Positions 45,023 through 54,404 of a stretch of DNA of 64,000 bases are shown one piece after another. The DNA is taken from the NCBI RefSeq assembly GCF_009208075.1, contig NZ_WFKJ01000005.1:1-64000 (forward strand). The letters are read 5' to 3'. The position numbers and the translations under genes were made by a program. The stretch's first letter is position 1. The number at the start of each line of letters is the position of its first letter. The notes below the pieces were generated by a model, which was given only the letters and a program-made list of their open reading frames with translations, did no database searches and was not told where the DNA came from. Source of the stretch: Poseidonibacter ostreae (GTDB lineage: Bacteria; Campylobacterota; Campylobacteria; Campylobacterales; Arcobacteraceae).

Positions 45023-46064
45023 GAAGAAAGCACTTTTAAAATTTACACTTATATATTTTTTATCAACTTCTATATTTATAATAGTATTAGGTTATCTATA
45101 TTTTTCACAACAAAAAAACTTGATACTACAAAAATATGCTCTAAGAATGCATCATTATGTTATAACACTAAAGCAAACAAACTTCAAATATAAACAAGAT
45201 AATTATAGTTATAAACTTATAGATGATATGAAAGTAAAATATCAATTACCAATAAAAGAAAATGATTTATATGTAAAAGTATTCCCACAATTAAAGAGTG
45301 AAAAAAATATTCAAGCAAGTATATCTTCTTGGCTTATTGATGATGATATCAGTAGTATTAAAAACCTTGTAATAAAATGGCAAATCACTTTAAATTTACT
45401 TTTTTTAATCATTAGTTTTATCCTTGCTAAAATTTCTTTAAAACCTATGGAAGATACTATTTCTCATCTTGATAGATTTATAAAAGATTTAATACATGAT
45501 TTAAATACACCTGCAACTTCAATTTTATTAAATGCTAAAATGCTTGATAATGAGATTAAAGAAGAAAAAGTTTTAAAGAAAATAAATAGAATAAAACATA
45601 GTGCACAAAATATTGCATCTTTATATGAAAACTTAGATGTATTTTTAAGTAATAATACAAAAAAAACTAAAGTAAATCTTTACTCAATTTTAAATCAAAA
45701 AGAAGATGAATATAAAATTATCTATCCAAATATAGAAATGAATATAGAGAATAAAGAGATGCTTGTAAATACTAATGAAAAAGCTATAAGAAGAATTATA
45801 GATAATATTCTATCAAATTCCTGCAAATATTCAAGCGAGAAACCCAAAATAGATATAAGATTTAAACAAAATAAACTAATAATCAAAGATAATGGAAAAG
45901 GTATAAAGTTTCCAAAAAAAGTTTTTGAAAGAAGTTATACAGAAAATGAACATGGACATGGAATAGGTATGCATATAGTATATAAATTAGCTATGGAATT
46001 AGATTTAGATATAAAGATTACTTCAAAAGAAAAAGAAGGAACTATCATCGAACTAGTATTTTAA
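45009..46064 (+). CDS. Compact sensor histidine kinase of the efflux operon
   Basis: 351 residues, GTG start inside the regulator gene. Two membrane helices (about 11-31 and 121-142) bracket a small periplasmic sensor. No HAMP domain is obvious. His163 lies in KDLIHDLNTPATSI, N-box is RRIIDNILSNSCKYS, G-boxes IKDNGKGIKF and HGHGIGMHIV. Its stop overlaps the convergent AbrB-family gene by 4 bp. Confidence 0.9.
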   Translation: MNKYKKKALLKFTLIYFLSTSIFIIVLGYLYFSQQKNLILQKYALRMHHYVITLKQTNFKYKQDNYSYKLIDDMKVKYQLPIKENDLYVKVFPQLKSEKNIQASISSWLIDDDISSIKNLVIKWQITLNLLFLIISFILAKISLKPMEDTISHLDRFIKDLIHDLNTPATSILLNAKMLDNEIKEEKVLKKINRIKHSAQNIASLYENLDVFLSNNTKKTKVNLYSILNQKEDEYKIIYPNIEMNIENKEMLVNTNEKAIRRIIDNILSNSCKYSSEKPKIDIRFKQNKLIIKDNGKGIKFPKKVFERSYTENEHGHGIGMHIVYKLAMELDLDIKITSKEKEGTIIELVF

Positions 46065-47110
46065 ATCCTTCTTGCAATTATTGGTGCTATATTCATAACT
46101 ATAAAAAGCCTCATAATATGATGAATAGTAATATATGGAATATTTGCAGCTACTAAAATTGCAATTAGATTTATTTCAGCTTGTCCTCCTGGAGAGAAAG
46201 CTAAAAGTATTGAAATAATGGAAAAGTCAAATAAATAGTGTGCAAGGCTTATAAAAAGTATTGAAATTAAAGCTAGAATTATAAAATGTCCAAAGGTAGC
46301 TATTAAAGTCTGAAGTATTGTTTTATAATCAACTCCTTTAAAAGTAAAACCAATAATAGTACCAAAGATAACTTGCACAAACTTAATAAGCTCATCAGGT
46401 ATTTTTGTATGTATTAATCCATTTGAATGAATCAAAATACTAAGAATCATAGGACCTATTAAATATGCTGCTGAGATATTTAACTTCTTTGCTATAAATG
46501 CTCCTATTGCCCCAACACAAGAAAGATAGAAAAGTTCTTTTAGATTTGTATCTACTAATGGTACTGTGATTATTTGGTTACCACTAATATCAATATGAAA
46601 GATATATTGAATAACAAAAGGAAGTGTTATAACTATAAAAAATAGTCTTGAAGATTGAACTAGAGTGATTTTAGAAATATTAGCTTTTATCTGCTCTCCT
46701 ATAATCACCATTTCTATAACACCTCCTGGCATTGAACTTAAAAAGGCAGTTCTTTTATCAAAGTCTAAAAATCTATGATAGTAGTACATCCCACAAATAA
46801 TAGTAATAATTGTATATGGAATAATAAGAAGAATAGAGAAAAAATAGATACTAAGATAATCTAAAACCTCTGGAGTAAAAGCACTACCAATTACAAGGCC
46901 TATAATAATTCGTGCAGGAGTTGAAAAAATATGGCTAGGTTTTTTTATATAATTATTTTCAAACTGTATTAAAATGGATATTATAAATATAGAACCTAAA
47001 AGCCAAGGAAGTGGAAGATTTAAATAGATAAATATTATTGAGCCTATAATTCCTATTGTAAGGGTAAGTATCATTTTAAAATAGGATAAAAGTGTTTCCA
47101 TAAAGCTCAT
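46061..47110 (-). CDS. AbrB-family integral membrane protein (PF05145 type)
   Basis: 349 residues, about ten helices in two similar halves: LPLPWLLGSIFIISILIQF and AAYLIGPMILSILIHS are the duplicated family motifs, each near FVQVIFGTIIGFTF or ARIIIGLVIGSAFT. Sometimes annotated as ammonia monooxygenase or AbrB regulator, but it looks like a transporter. The segment LAFSPGGQAEINLIAIL and its twin MPGGVIEMVIIGEQI are conserved. Substrate unknown. Confidence 0.8.
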   Translation of the reverse strand: MSFMETLLSYFKMILTLTIGIIGSIIFIYLNLPLPWLLGSIFIISILIQFENNYIKKPSHIFSTPARIIIGLVIGSAFTPEVLDYLSIYFFSILLIIPYTIITIICGMYYYHRFLDFDKRTAFLSSMPGGVIEMVIIGEQIKANISKITLVQSSRLFFIVITLPFVIQYIFHIDISGNQIITVPLVDTNLKELFYLSCVGAIGAFIAKKLNISAAYLIGPMILSILIHSNGLIHTKIPDELIKFVQVIFGTIIGFTFKGVDYKTILQTLIATFGHFIILALISILFISLAHYLFDFSIISILLAFSPGGQAEINLIAILVAANIPYITIHHIMRLFIVMNIAPIIARRI

Positions 47111-47194
47111 TTATAATTAGATATTTAATTATAAGATATATTTGTTAAATTTATATTTGTTTACATTAAAAGTATCAAATCTCCCAAGCGGAAC

Positions 47195-47509
47195 TTGAAA
47201 GTATTAGTTTTATTTAGTGATTTTACTTATAAGCCTATGGATAATGGAGGGCATGGACAAATTGGAATAAATATTTCAAATGAATCAAATATTATGATTC
47301 CATCTATTAAAGGTGAAACAAAAGCTATGCCTGCAAATATGTTTATAAATAAAGAACATAAGGGATTAAAAAGAGGACAAGCTGGTGCATATTTACCACC
47401 ATCTTCAGGTGGAAAAGGAAATTCATATTATGCTACAGTTAAAGCTTTAGACTCTAATGATGAGGTTTTAAAATCTATGGATATTCAAATGGGTAAATTT
47501 TATTTCTAA
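47195..47509 (+). CDS. Small conserved-looking protein of unknown function
   Basis: 104 residues from a TTG start (no ATG or GTG further upstream in frame before a stop at 47132); the ribosome site is poor (GCGGA). Glycine-rich: MDNGGHGQIGINISNESN and GAYLPPSSGGKGNSYYATV. No Cys, membrane helix or signal peptide. Function not recognised. Followed by a strong hairpin overlapping its stop codon. Confidence 0.5.
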   Translation: MKVLVLFSDFTYKPMDNGGHGQIGINISNESNIMIPSIKGETKAMPANMFINKEHKGLKRGQAGAYLPPSSGGKGNSYYATVKALDSNDEVLKSMDIQMGKFYF

Positions 47510-47531
47510 AAGTGTATTTATACACTTTTAG
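47506..47531. terminator. Hairpin terminator at the stop of the small unknown gene
   Basis: CTAAAAGTGTA (47506-47516) and TACACTTTTAG (47521-47531) form a perfect 11-bp stem with a TTTA loop; convergent with the chemoreceptor gene. No long T-run outside the stem. Confidence 0.6.
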
Positions 47532-47555
47532 ATTAATTTATATAAACTCTTCTTT

Positions 47556-49913
47556 TTATTTTTTACCATCAAAACTATTTTCATTAACACTATTTACTGT
47601 ATCAATTGCAATTTTATTTGTTTCAAGTGCAATAGCATTTGTTCTATCTGCAACAGATGCGTTTTCTTGTGTGAATTTATCTAATTGATTAATTGCATCA
47701 CTAATTTGTGTCATTCCTGTATTTTGTTCTTGAGCAGCATTTGAAACATCATCAATTAAGTGACTAGTTTGTTCAATATTTACTTCTAATTCAGAGAATC
47801 CTTCTATCATAGAAGAACTAATTTTTTTACCTTCATTTGCTTTTACAGTTGCTGATTCAACTAAATCTTTAATTTCTTTAGCAGCTTCTGCAGATCTGCT
47901 TGCAAGGTTTCTAACTTCAGCAGCAACAACTGCAAATCCTTTTCCAGCTTCACCTGCAGTTGCAGCTTCAACAGCAGCATTTAAAGAAAGAATATTTGTT
48001 TGGAATGCTATTTGGTCAATAACTGAAATTGCATCATTAATAGCTATTACCGTGTTATTTATATCTTCCATTGAGTCTGCAGTTTTTGTAGCTAACTCTT
48101 TACCAATATTTGCTGAATTTTGAGTTTTATCTGAAATTGAAAGCATCTCTTGCGCTTTTTCACTTGTTTGTCTAATATTTCCTGTAATTTCTTCTATTGA
48201 TGCAGCTGTTTCTTCAAGTGATGCAGCTTGAGAACTTGCATTTTGATTTAAGATAGTAACATTTGAAGTTAATTCTTCTGATTTATTTTGTAAACTATTT
48301 CCATCATTTAAATTATCTTGTAACATTTTTGTAATCATATTATTTAAATTTATAATATCACTACCAATTTTACCACTACTTGTACTATCAACTTTTTCAG
48401 TAAAGTTTTTTTGTGCATATTGTTCTAATACAGTGCTTAAAGCATTAATATTTGTTCCAACTAATGTTTGAATGTTATCAAGCATATTATTTAATAGAGT
48501 TTTTAATTCTTCTAAAGATTCATTATTTGTTGATGAAGAGATTCTTTTGTCTAAGTAACCTTGCCCAACATGATTTACAATCTCTTTTACATCTTTAATT
48601 AAAATATCATCTTGGTCAAAAATAGTTTTTGTTTTACTAATATTTTCATTTATTACTTTACACATACGACCTATTTCATCATCTGAATCAATAGCTAAAG
48701 TTTTAATATCACTTTGTTCTCTATTTAAATATTTGAAAAACTCCAGTAATCCATCTTGAAATCTTGTAAGAGGATTAAACATGATTTTTTTCATTATAAA
48801 GATAATTAAAAATGAGACAATAGCTATCACTACTATAATCTGTAAAATAGAACTTATCATAGTACTTGAAATATTATCATTTGTTTTTTTATTCATTTGA
48901 GCAACTTTTTCTTCTATCTCAGTTACGTATGCTCCTGTACCTATAATAAAATCCCAAGGTTCAAATTTTCTAACATAAGAGAACTTTTCAAACTCTCCTT
49001 TTTTTCCAGGTATTCCCCAGTAATATTTTACAAGTGAACCCTCTTTTTTCTCATTTGCACCCTTTACAATTGCTCTATATAAATATTTGCCTTTTTTATC
49101 TTTTAAATCATAAAGGTTTTTTCCTGCAAGCTCAGCTTTTACTCCATGCATTAAAACGACATGATTAGAGTCATTAATCCAATAATAACCATTTTTACCA
49201 TATTTCATATTGCTTATTGCATATAATGCTTCTTTTTTCATTTTTTCTGCTACATCGTCAATATATGCACCTGTTCCTAAAATCCAATTATATGGTTTGA
49301 AAACTTTTACAATAGAAGCTTTAAATACAGTTTTTTGACTACTTGGATTAAGAAAAGAGTATTCAATAAACCCTTTATCTGTTCCGTTCTTTTTCAGTTC
49401 ATCAACACCAAGTTCTACAAATGGAACTTTGGGAGTATTTTTAAAGTATTTACCTGTTAAATTCTCTTTAATAGGATGCATTACCATTTTATAATCAAAA
49501 TCATTTATCCAAAAATAACCAGACTTCCCATATCTTGTAGATTGGATTATTGATTTAATTCTCTGTTTTAACTCTTCTGGCTCTAAGATATCTTTGTTTT
49601 TTTCATATTCACTATTTATAATTGAAAATAAAAAGTCTGATTGTTCTTCAATATATATTTTTACTTCACCTTTGATTTTATCTTTTGCAGTTCTTGCATA
49701 ATATGATTCTACAGTTTTATATGCAAGTGATACATAGTTTTTTAATTCTGCTTCTTTTGCTTTGTATGCAGCTTCACTTGAATTTTCAATTATTACTTTA
49801 GAAGTATTTTTTAAACTTATAATTGATTGCACTTGCATTATAATTGTTACTAAAATCATAGAACCTATAATTGTTGATAATAACTTGACTTTTATTGAAC
49901 TATTTTTTAACAT
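47556..49913 (-). CDS. Methyl-accepting chemotaxis protein with tandem Cache sensor domains
   Basis: I start at ATG 49913, six residues inside the longest frame, because AGGAG sits 7 bp upstream. About 785 residues. N-terminal helix (8-28), then two Cache_2-type repeats ([27 protein letters not shown] and [27 protein letters not shown], each ending in a WILGTGAYI or FIIGTGAYV strand). A second helix (about 350-372) and a HAMP-like linker (about 375-480) follow. The signalling hairpin tip is [35 protein letters not shown] periplasmic small-ligand chemoreceptor; no CheB/CheR pentapeptide at the C-terminus. Confidence 0.93.
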   Translation of the reverse strand: MLKNSSIKVKLLSTIIGSMILVTIIMQVQSIISLKNTSKVIIENSSEAAYKAKEAELKNYVSLAYKTVESYYARTAKDKIKGEVKIYIEEQSDFLFSIINSEYEKNKDILEPEELKQRIKSIIQSTRYGKSGYFWINDFDYKMVMHPIKENLTGKYFKNTPKVPFVELGVDELKKNGTDKGFIEYSFLNPSSQKTVFKASIVKVFKPYNWILGTGAYIDDVAEKMKKEALYAISNMKYGKNGYYWINDSNHVVLMHGVKAELAGKNLYDLKDKKGKYLYRAIVKGANEKKEGSLVKYYWGIPGKKGEFEKFSYVRKFEPWDFIIGTGAYVTEIEEKVAQMNKKTNDNISSTMISSILQIIVVIAIVSFLIIFIMKKIMFNPLTRFQDGLLEFFKYLNREQSDIKTLAIDSDDEIGRMCKVINENISKTKTIFDQDDILIKDVKEIVNHVGQGYLDKRISSSTNNESLEELKTLLNNMLDNIQTLVGTNINALSTVLEQYAQKNFTEKVDSTSSGKIGSDIINLNNMITKMLQDNLNDGNSLQNKSEELTSNVTILNQNASSQAASLEETAASIEEITGNIRQTSEKAQEMLSISDKTQNSANIGKELATKTADSMEDINNTVIAINDAISVIDQIAFQTNILSLNAAVEAATAGEAGKGFAVVAAEVRNLASRSAEAAKEIKDLVESATVKANEGKKISSSMIEGFSELEVNIEQTSHLIDDVSNAAQEQNTGMTQISDAINQLDKFTQENASVADRTNAIALETNKIAIDTVNSVNENSFDGKK

Positions 49914-49951
49914 AATGAACTCCTCATCCAAATAAAGGTTTTTATTAGCCT

Positions 49952-49957
49952 ATTATA
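49952..49957 (-). promoter_or_regulatory. Probable extended -10 of the chemoreceptor gene
   Basis: On the minus strand TGTGCTATAATAGG gives TATAAT with an upstream TG, about 40 bp before the chosen ATG. Looks like a housekeeping promoter, not a flagellar sigma-28 one. Confidence 0.5.
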
Positions 49958-50174
49958 GCACAAGTTACACTAATATATTTAAAAAAAAAATAAAAATAAC
50001 TAAAAGTTGATTATGAAATAATGTTATAAATCTTTGAATAGCACTAGTGTAGGAAGAAAAAAAGTTTTATTTGAAATAAATAATTTTTATAAAAAAACTT
50101 ATTTTAATGAAGGAAGCAAAAATTTGAAATAAGTTAGTTAAATGTTAGTATTTTGTATTATTTTTTGTATTTTT

Positions 50175-50206
50175 GTGCTCTAAAAATATAGAAATTTTTA
50201 GAGCAC
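50175..50206. terminator. Strong hairpin after porB
   Basis: GTGCTCTAAAAAT (50175-50187) pairs perfectly with ATTTTTAGAGCAC (50194-50206), starting 7 bp past the porB stop. There is no T-run following on the minus strand, so it may stabilise the mRNA end rather than terminate by itself. The rest of the 281-bp gap (49932-50212) is AT-rich with no gene seen apart from the chemoreceptor promoter. Confidence 0.6.
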
Positions 50207-50212
50207 AGAAGA

Positions 50213-51169
50213 TTACATTCTGATTTCTTCTCTTTTTTGTAAGAAATCCCATCTTTTATTAATTCTTTCTTGCCACTCTTCAATTATATATTCATATTGA
50301 GGAGTAAATAAGTGTTTAAATCTTGGTTGTGCAGCTAAATAATCTCTTACTGGAATAATGTTTTTTGGTCTGTAAGTGATATTTAATTCTCTGCCATCAA
50401 TGATTTCATATAATGGGAAAACTAAAGAATCAACTGCTAAATCAGAAACTTCAATAGTTTGATTTGGAGCAAATTTCCATTCAGTTGTACAAGCAGACAT
50501 TGCATTTATAAATACAGGACCCTCTGTATCAAAACCTCTTTGGATTTTCTTAACCATATCTTTCCATTTATTAGGTGCTACTTGAGCAACATAAGGAGAA
50601 CCGTGTGCTGCCATAATTGAAACAATATCTTTTTTCTGTCTTTTTTCACCATAAGATGTTGACCCAGCTGGTGCAGTTGTTGTACTTGAACCAATAGGAG
50701 TTGAAGATGATCGCTGCCCTCCTGTATTAGCATATACTTCATTATCTAAACATACATACATCATGTCATGACCACGTTCGAAACAACCAGAAATCCATTG
50801 GAAACCAATATCATAAGTTGAACCATCTCCACCAAATGTTACAAACTTTGGTTGAGCTGTATCTTCACTAATTCTACCTTTATTTCTTAAGGCTTTATTC
50901 ATAGTTTCAACACCAGCCATTGCTGTTGATGAGTTTTCAAATCCAATATGAATCCATGAACAATCCCAAGAAGTATGAGGATAAATAGCAGTACAAACTT
51001 CTAAACATCCTGTTGATGCTGATACAACTAAGTTATCATTAGTTGCATTTAAAACTTCTCTTACAATAATTGAGTGAGCACAACCTGGACATAAAAGGTG
51101 TGAACCTTCAAATCTCTCAGCAGCTGTTGAGAATGACTTTAAGTTTTTAATTACTTTTTGAGTACTCAT
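50213..51169 (-). CDS. porB: Pyruvate:ferredoxin oxidoreductase, beta subunit
   Basis: 318 residues, the thiamine-diphosphate subunit. LLCPGCAHSIIVREVL and a cysteine in ASTGCLEVC are likely cluster or active-site cysteines. The TPP/Mg motif runs from GGDGSTYDIGF to NEVYANTGGQRSSSTP. With PorA it decarboxylates pyruvate to acetyl-CoA. Last gene of porCDAB; 2 bp after porA. Pyruvate rather than 2-oxoglutarate is inferred from the gamma-delta-alpha-beta order known for Helicobacter and Arcobacter por. Confidence 0.93.
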   Translation of the reverse strand: MSTQKVIKNLKSFSTAAERFEGSHLLCPGCAHSIIVREVLNATNDNLVVSASTGCLEVCTAIYPHTSWDCSWIHIGFENSSTAMAGVETMNKALRNKGRISEDTAQPKFVTFGGDGSTYDIGFQWISGCFERGHDMMYVCLDNEVYANTGGQRSSSTPIGSSTTTAPAGSTSYGEKRQKKDIVSIMAAHGSPYVAQVAPNKWKDMVKKIQRGFDTEGPVFINAMSACTTEWKFAPNQTIEVSDLAVDSLVFPLYEIIDGRELNITYRPKNIIPVRDYLAAQPRFKHLFTPQYEYIIEEWQERINKRWDFLQKREEIRM

Positions 51170-51171
51170 TG

Positions 51172-52410
51172 TTATTTCTCCTCCACATCATAGAAACTAA
51201 GTGCAGGTCCTCTAACACCAATTAGTGTTTGAATTTTGCCATTAATTTTTCCATCTTGTGCATCTTTATTTAGTGTTCTAAAGATATCTTTTAATCCTGC
51301 AATAGTCATATCTCTACCACCTAATCCATAAATTAAGTTTGTAACTAATGGTCTGTTTTGTGAGTTAATTAAAGCTCCTGATACTTCATTATATAAAGCT
51401 CCAACAGTTCCCCCAGGTGCAGATCTATCCATACAAGCAATTGCTTTAACATTTTGTAATGTAGCTGATAACTCTTCAAGTGGGAAAGGTCTAAATAGTC
51501 TTGGTGCTACAACACCTACATTTATACCTTCTTCTTTTTTGATTTGATCAATTGCAAGTTTTGCAGTTTCAAAAGTTGAACCTAAACATACAATTGCAAT
51601 ATCAGCATCTTCCATACCATAAGTCTCAACTACTTTATATTCTCTTCCTGTTAACTCTTTAAATTCAGCAAAAGTATCTTCAATAACTTTTTTAGAACCC
51701 ATTAAAGCAGCATGTTGTTTCGCTTTATGTTCAAAGTGCCAATCTTGTTCAGTTTGTACACCATGTGTTACTGGCTTATCAAAATTTAATAAAGCGTTAA
51801 CTTGTAAGTAATCTCCAACAAATTTTGAAGCTACTTCATCTTTTAAAGGAATAACATTTTGAGCTGTATGTGAAGTCATAAATCCATCTTGATTAGAAAT
51901 AACAGGAAGTCTAACTGCTGGATGTTCTGAGATTTTAAATGACATTAAAGTCATATCATAAGCTTCTTGAGGTGAGAATGCATCAATTGAAACCCATCCT
52001 GCATCTCTTGTTAAATATAAATCTGAGTGGTCACCATTTACATTAAGTGGTGCTGCTAAGGCTCTATTTACAAGACATAAAACTACAGGAATTCTCATTC
52101 CAGATGCTTGATATAAAGTTTCAATCATAAGTGCTAAACCTTGTGAAGAAGTTGCAGTTGCAACTCTACCACCAGCAGCACCAGCTCCAATACATGCACT
52201 CATAGCAGCATGCTCAGATTCAGTCATCATAACTTCACCATCAACATATCCATTTGCATGGAACATTGCATAGTTTTCTACTGTAGCAGTAGATGGTGTA
52301 ATAGGGTATGCAGCAACAACATCAACATCAGCTTGTCTGAAAGCTTGTGAATTTGCCATGTTTCCATCCCAAACTTCAACACCTTTTAAATTCATTTCTT
52401 TGCTATTCAT
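51172..52410 (-). CDS. porA: Pyruvate:ferredoxin oxidoreductase, alpha subunit
   Basis: 412 residues. VEVWDGNMANSQAFRQADVDVVAAYPITPSTATVENYA is the conserved substrate-domain start, with GVVAPRLFRPFPLEEL and CMDRSAPGGTVGALYNEV toward the C-terminus. It supplies domains I and II of the enzyme. It lies 2 bp after porD and 2 bp before porB, so one transcript is certain in practice. Confidence 0.94.
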   Translation of the reverse strand: MNSKEMNLKGVEVWDGNMANSQAFRQADVDVVAAYPITPSTATVENYAMFHANGYVDGEVMMTESEHAAMSACIGAGAAGGRVATATSSQGLALMIETLYQASGMRIPVVLCLVNRALAAPLNVNGDHSDLYLTRDAGWVSIDAFSPQEAYDMTLMSFKISEHPAVRLPVISNQDGFMTSHTAQNVIPLKDEVASKFVGDYLQVNALLNFDKPVTHGVQTEQDWHFEHKAKQHAALMGSKKVIEDTFAEFKELTGREYKVVETYGMEDADIAIVCLGSTFETAKLAIDQIKKEEGINVGVVAPRLFRPFPLEELSATLQNVKAIACMDRSAPGGTVGALYNEVSGALINSQNRPLVTNLIYGLGGRDMTIAGLKDIFRTLNKDAQDGKINGKIQTLIGVRGPALSFYDVEEK

Positions 52411-52412
52411 AT

Positions 52413-52826
52413 TTATTCACCCTTCTTTTTTTTCTCAGGCCATTTACCTAGTGCATCTTCAACTGTTTCATACTCTTCAAACATTAATAAAGATTTTGGA
52501 TTAGTAGGACATACACTTACACATAATCCACATCCCTTACAGTGTTCGTAATCAACACCTTTCATCTCTTTATTTCTTGCAATAATTGAAGTATCTGGAC
52601 AGAATATCCAGCAGTTTTGACAGTCAATACATGTCTCAGAATTCCAAACTGGCTTTATAACTCTCCAGTCTCCTACTGACATTGCTTTTGAACTTGTTTC
52701 TGAATATAATCTATCTTCAGGTTGCATTTCAGCAATGTTATAATCTATATCTCCTTGGAATGTATATAAAGCAGCACCAGGTACTAGCTCATCCCATCCC
52801 ATTTCATTAATTGGTTTATTTGACAT
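52413..52826 (-). CDS. porD: Pyruvate:ferredoxin oxidoreductase, delta (2[4Fe-4S] ferredoxin) subunit
   Basis: 137 residues with two four-cysteine motifs, CIDCQNCWIFCP and CKGCGLCVSVCP, binding two [4Fe-4S] clusters. An N-terminal extension of about 60 residues (ELVPGALYTFQGDIDYNIAEMQ) matches the Campylobacterota PorD type. It carries electrons from the TPP centre toward the external acceptor. Second gene of the operon. Confidence 0.94.
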   Translation of the reverse strand: MSNKPINEMGWDELVPGAALYTFQGDIDYNIAEMQPEDRLYSETSSKAMSVGDWRVIKPVWNSETCIDCQNCWIFCPDTSIIARNKEMKGVDYEHCKGCGLCVSVCPTNPKSLLMFEEYETVEDALGKWPEKKKKGE

Positions 52827-52838
52827 ATTTATTATCCT

Positions 52839-53402
52839 TTAATGAACTTCATCATAAGCTCGTTGGATTGCAATCATATTTGCATCAATAAGATTCTGAG
52901 GTAATTTTTTTAATACACCTTTCATCGCTTCTTTGAAATACTCTAATTCGAACATTCCACTTACTTTCATAAATGCACCAAGCATAGGTGTATTTGGAAT
53001 TGCTTTTCCAATAGTTTCTCTTGAAATTTGGAAACAATCTAATACAAATACTCTATCTTCAATACCTTGAAGTTTTGGTACTTTTGCAATTACTTCTTCT
53101 TTGCTAAGGTGTGTTGTAATAATATATTTAGTTTTATCTGTACCATTAGCTGTAATATCATCAGTATAAGTTAATCCTGGATCTAGTATAAATACAAAAT
53201 CAGGTTCCATGTATTTTTCATGGTTTAAAATTACTTCATCATCAATTCTATTGTAGGCAGTCATTGACGCACCTCTTTTAGCTGAACCATAAAAAGCGAA
53301 TGCTTGCACTTGTTTTCCAGTTTCAGCAACAACAGAAGCAAGTCCTTTAGCACCAGTTACTGCACCTTGACCTGCACGGCTATGCCATCTAATTTCTAAC
53401 AT
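52839..53402 (-). CDS. porC: Pyruvate:ferredoxin oxidoreductase, gamma subunit
   Basis: 187 residues. Starts MLEIRWHSRAGQGAVTGAKGLA, the hallmark of the gamma subunit (R-x-H-x-R-x-G-Q-G), followed by AFAFYGSAKRGASMTAYNRID. First gene of the operon; GGAGCC precedes the ATG. Also called porG in some annotations. Confidence 0.94.
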   Translation of the reverse strand: MLEIRWHSRAGQGAVTGAKGLASVVAETGKQVQAFAFYGSAKRGASMTAYNRIDDEVILNHEKYMEPDFVFILDPGLTYTDDITANGTDKTKYIITTHLSKEEVIAKVPKLQGIEDRVFVLDCFQISRETIGKAIPNTPMLGAFMKVSGMFELEYFKEAMKGVLKKLPQNLIDANMIAIQRAYDEVH

Positions 53403-53725
53403 AGAGGCTCCTTAAAATTAATTTTGACTTAAATTTTTTAATTAGTCTGAAACATTATACATATTTTTAACTTATATTCTACTATATTTTTTACTATAAA
53501 TTTAGTAGGTGTTACTTTTTTATACACCAATATATTGTAAATTTGATAAAAATATGCTAGAGAAATAGTGTTTTTATAAATAAATAAAAGTTATAAAGCT
53601 TTAGTATTGTTGATTATATAGTTTTAAAACTATTATTTTTGATATATAATAGTTTTAAAAAAATAGATATTTTATTATTAAAAATAAATATTTTTATTTA
53701 ATTAATATTTTATTTTAATAAAATT
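53403..53725. other. Gene-free 323-bp AT-rich region upstream of porCDAB
   Basis: No convincing coding frame. It contains a perfect 16-bp palindrome ATAGTTTTAAAACTAT (53618-53633). Twelve bases of it (ATAGTTTTAAAA) recur at 53649-53660, and GGTGT...ACACC (about 53512-53529) forms another small dyad. The por promoter should lie near the right-hand part closest to 53403; the repeats could be regulator sites, or simple AT-rich symmetry. Confidence 0.4.
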
Positions 53726-54379
53726 TTAAGAAAGTAATTGTATATATTTTATAGCACTTAGTGCATTATCTGTAATATTTGGAGTGTATTTCTTTAACTC
53801 TTCTTTTTTCCCATAACCACAAAGTACTGCAATTGAATTTATATTTGCATCATTTGCAGCAATTAAATCAAGTTTTGTATCTCCTATCATCCATACATTA
53901 TGAGTGTTTTCATTATAGTTCATCTGTTCTAGTGTAACTAATATTGGCTCAGGGTGTGGTTTTGGATTTTCTACATTTTCTCTTCCTGTAACTATTTCAA
54001 AATGTTCACTTAATTTAAAATGTTCTAATAAAGGCATAGTATAAAGCCGTGTTTTTGTAGTAACAACTGAAACTCGTCCAATCTTTGCTGCTAATTGTAC
54101 TGCTTCTAAAGCTTCAGGAAGTAGTGTTGTTTTTTGTGTTGATATTTTTCTATATCTATTTTTATACGAAGCCACAAAATCCCAAACTCTATCTTCTTGT
54201 ATTCCTAAATTTGCATACATAATATCTAAAGGATAACCAATAAAAGATTTTATATCTTCTTCATTTCCTTTAAAATCAAAATTCATTTCTTCAAATGAGT
54301 GTATAAATGTAGATACAATTGCATCTGTTGAGTCTATTAGTGTTCCATCTAAATCAAATAATATTATATTTTCTTTCAA
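53726..54379 (-). CDS. gph: HAD-family phosphatase, phosphoglycolate phosphatase-like
   Basis: 217 residues. Motif I is LFDLDGTLIDSTDAIV with the nucleophilic Asp9, motif II SVVTTKT, motif III Lys in NPKPHPEPI, and motif IV MIGDTKLDLIAANDANI. Cap domain is helical (C1 type). Likely removes 2-phosphoglycolate or a related phosphate ester; the exact substrate cannot be fixed by sequence. 25 bp downstream of the binding-protein gene. Confidence 0.85.
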   Translation of the reverse strand: MKENIILFDLDGTLIDSTDAIVSTFIHSFEEMNFDFKGNEEDIKSFIGYPLDIMYANLGIQEDRVWDFVASYKNRYRKISTQKTTLLPEALEAVQLAAKIGRVSVVTTKTRLYTMPLLEHFKLSEHFEIVTGRENVENPKPHPEPILVTLEQMNYNENTHNVWMIGDTKLDLIAANDANINSIAVLCGYGKKEELKKYTPNITDNALSAIKYIQLLS

Positions 54380-54404
54380 AGCTTTCCTTTTTATATTTTA
54401 AGTT

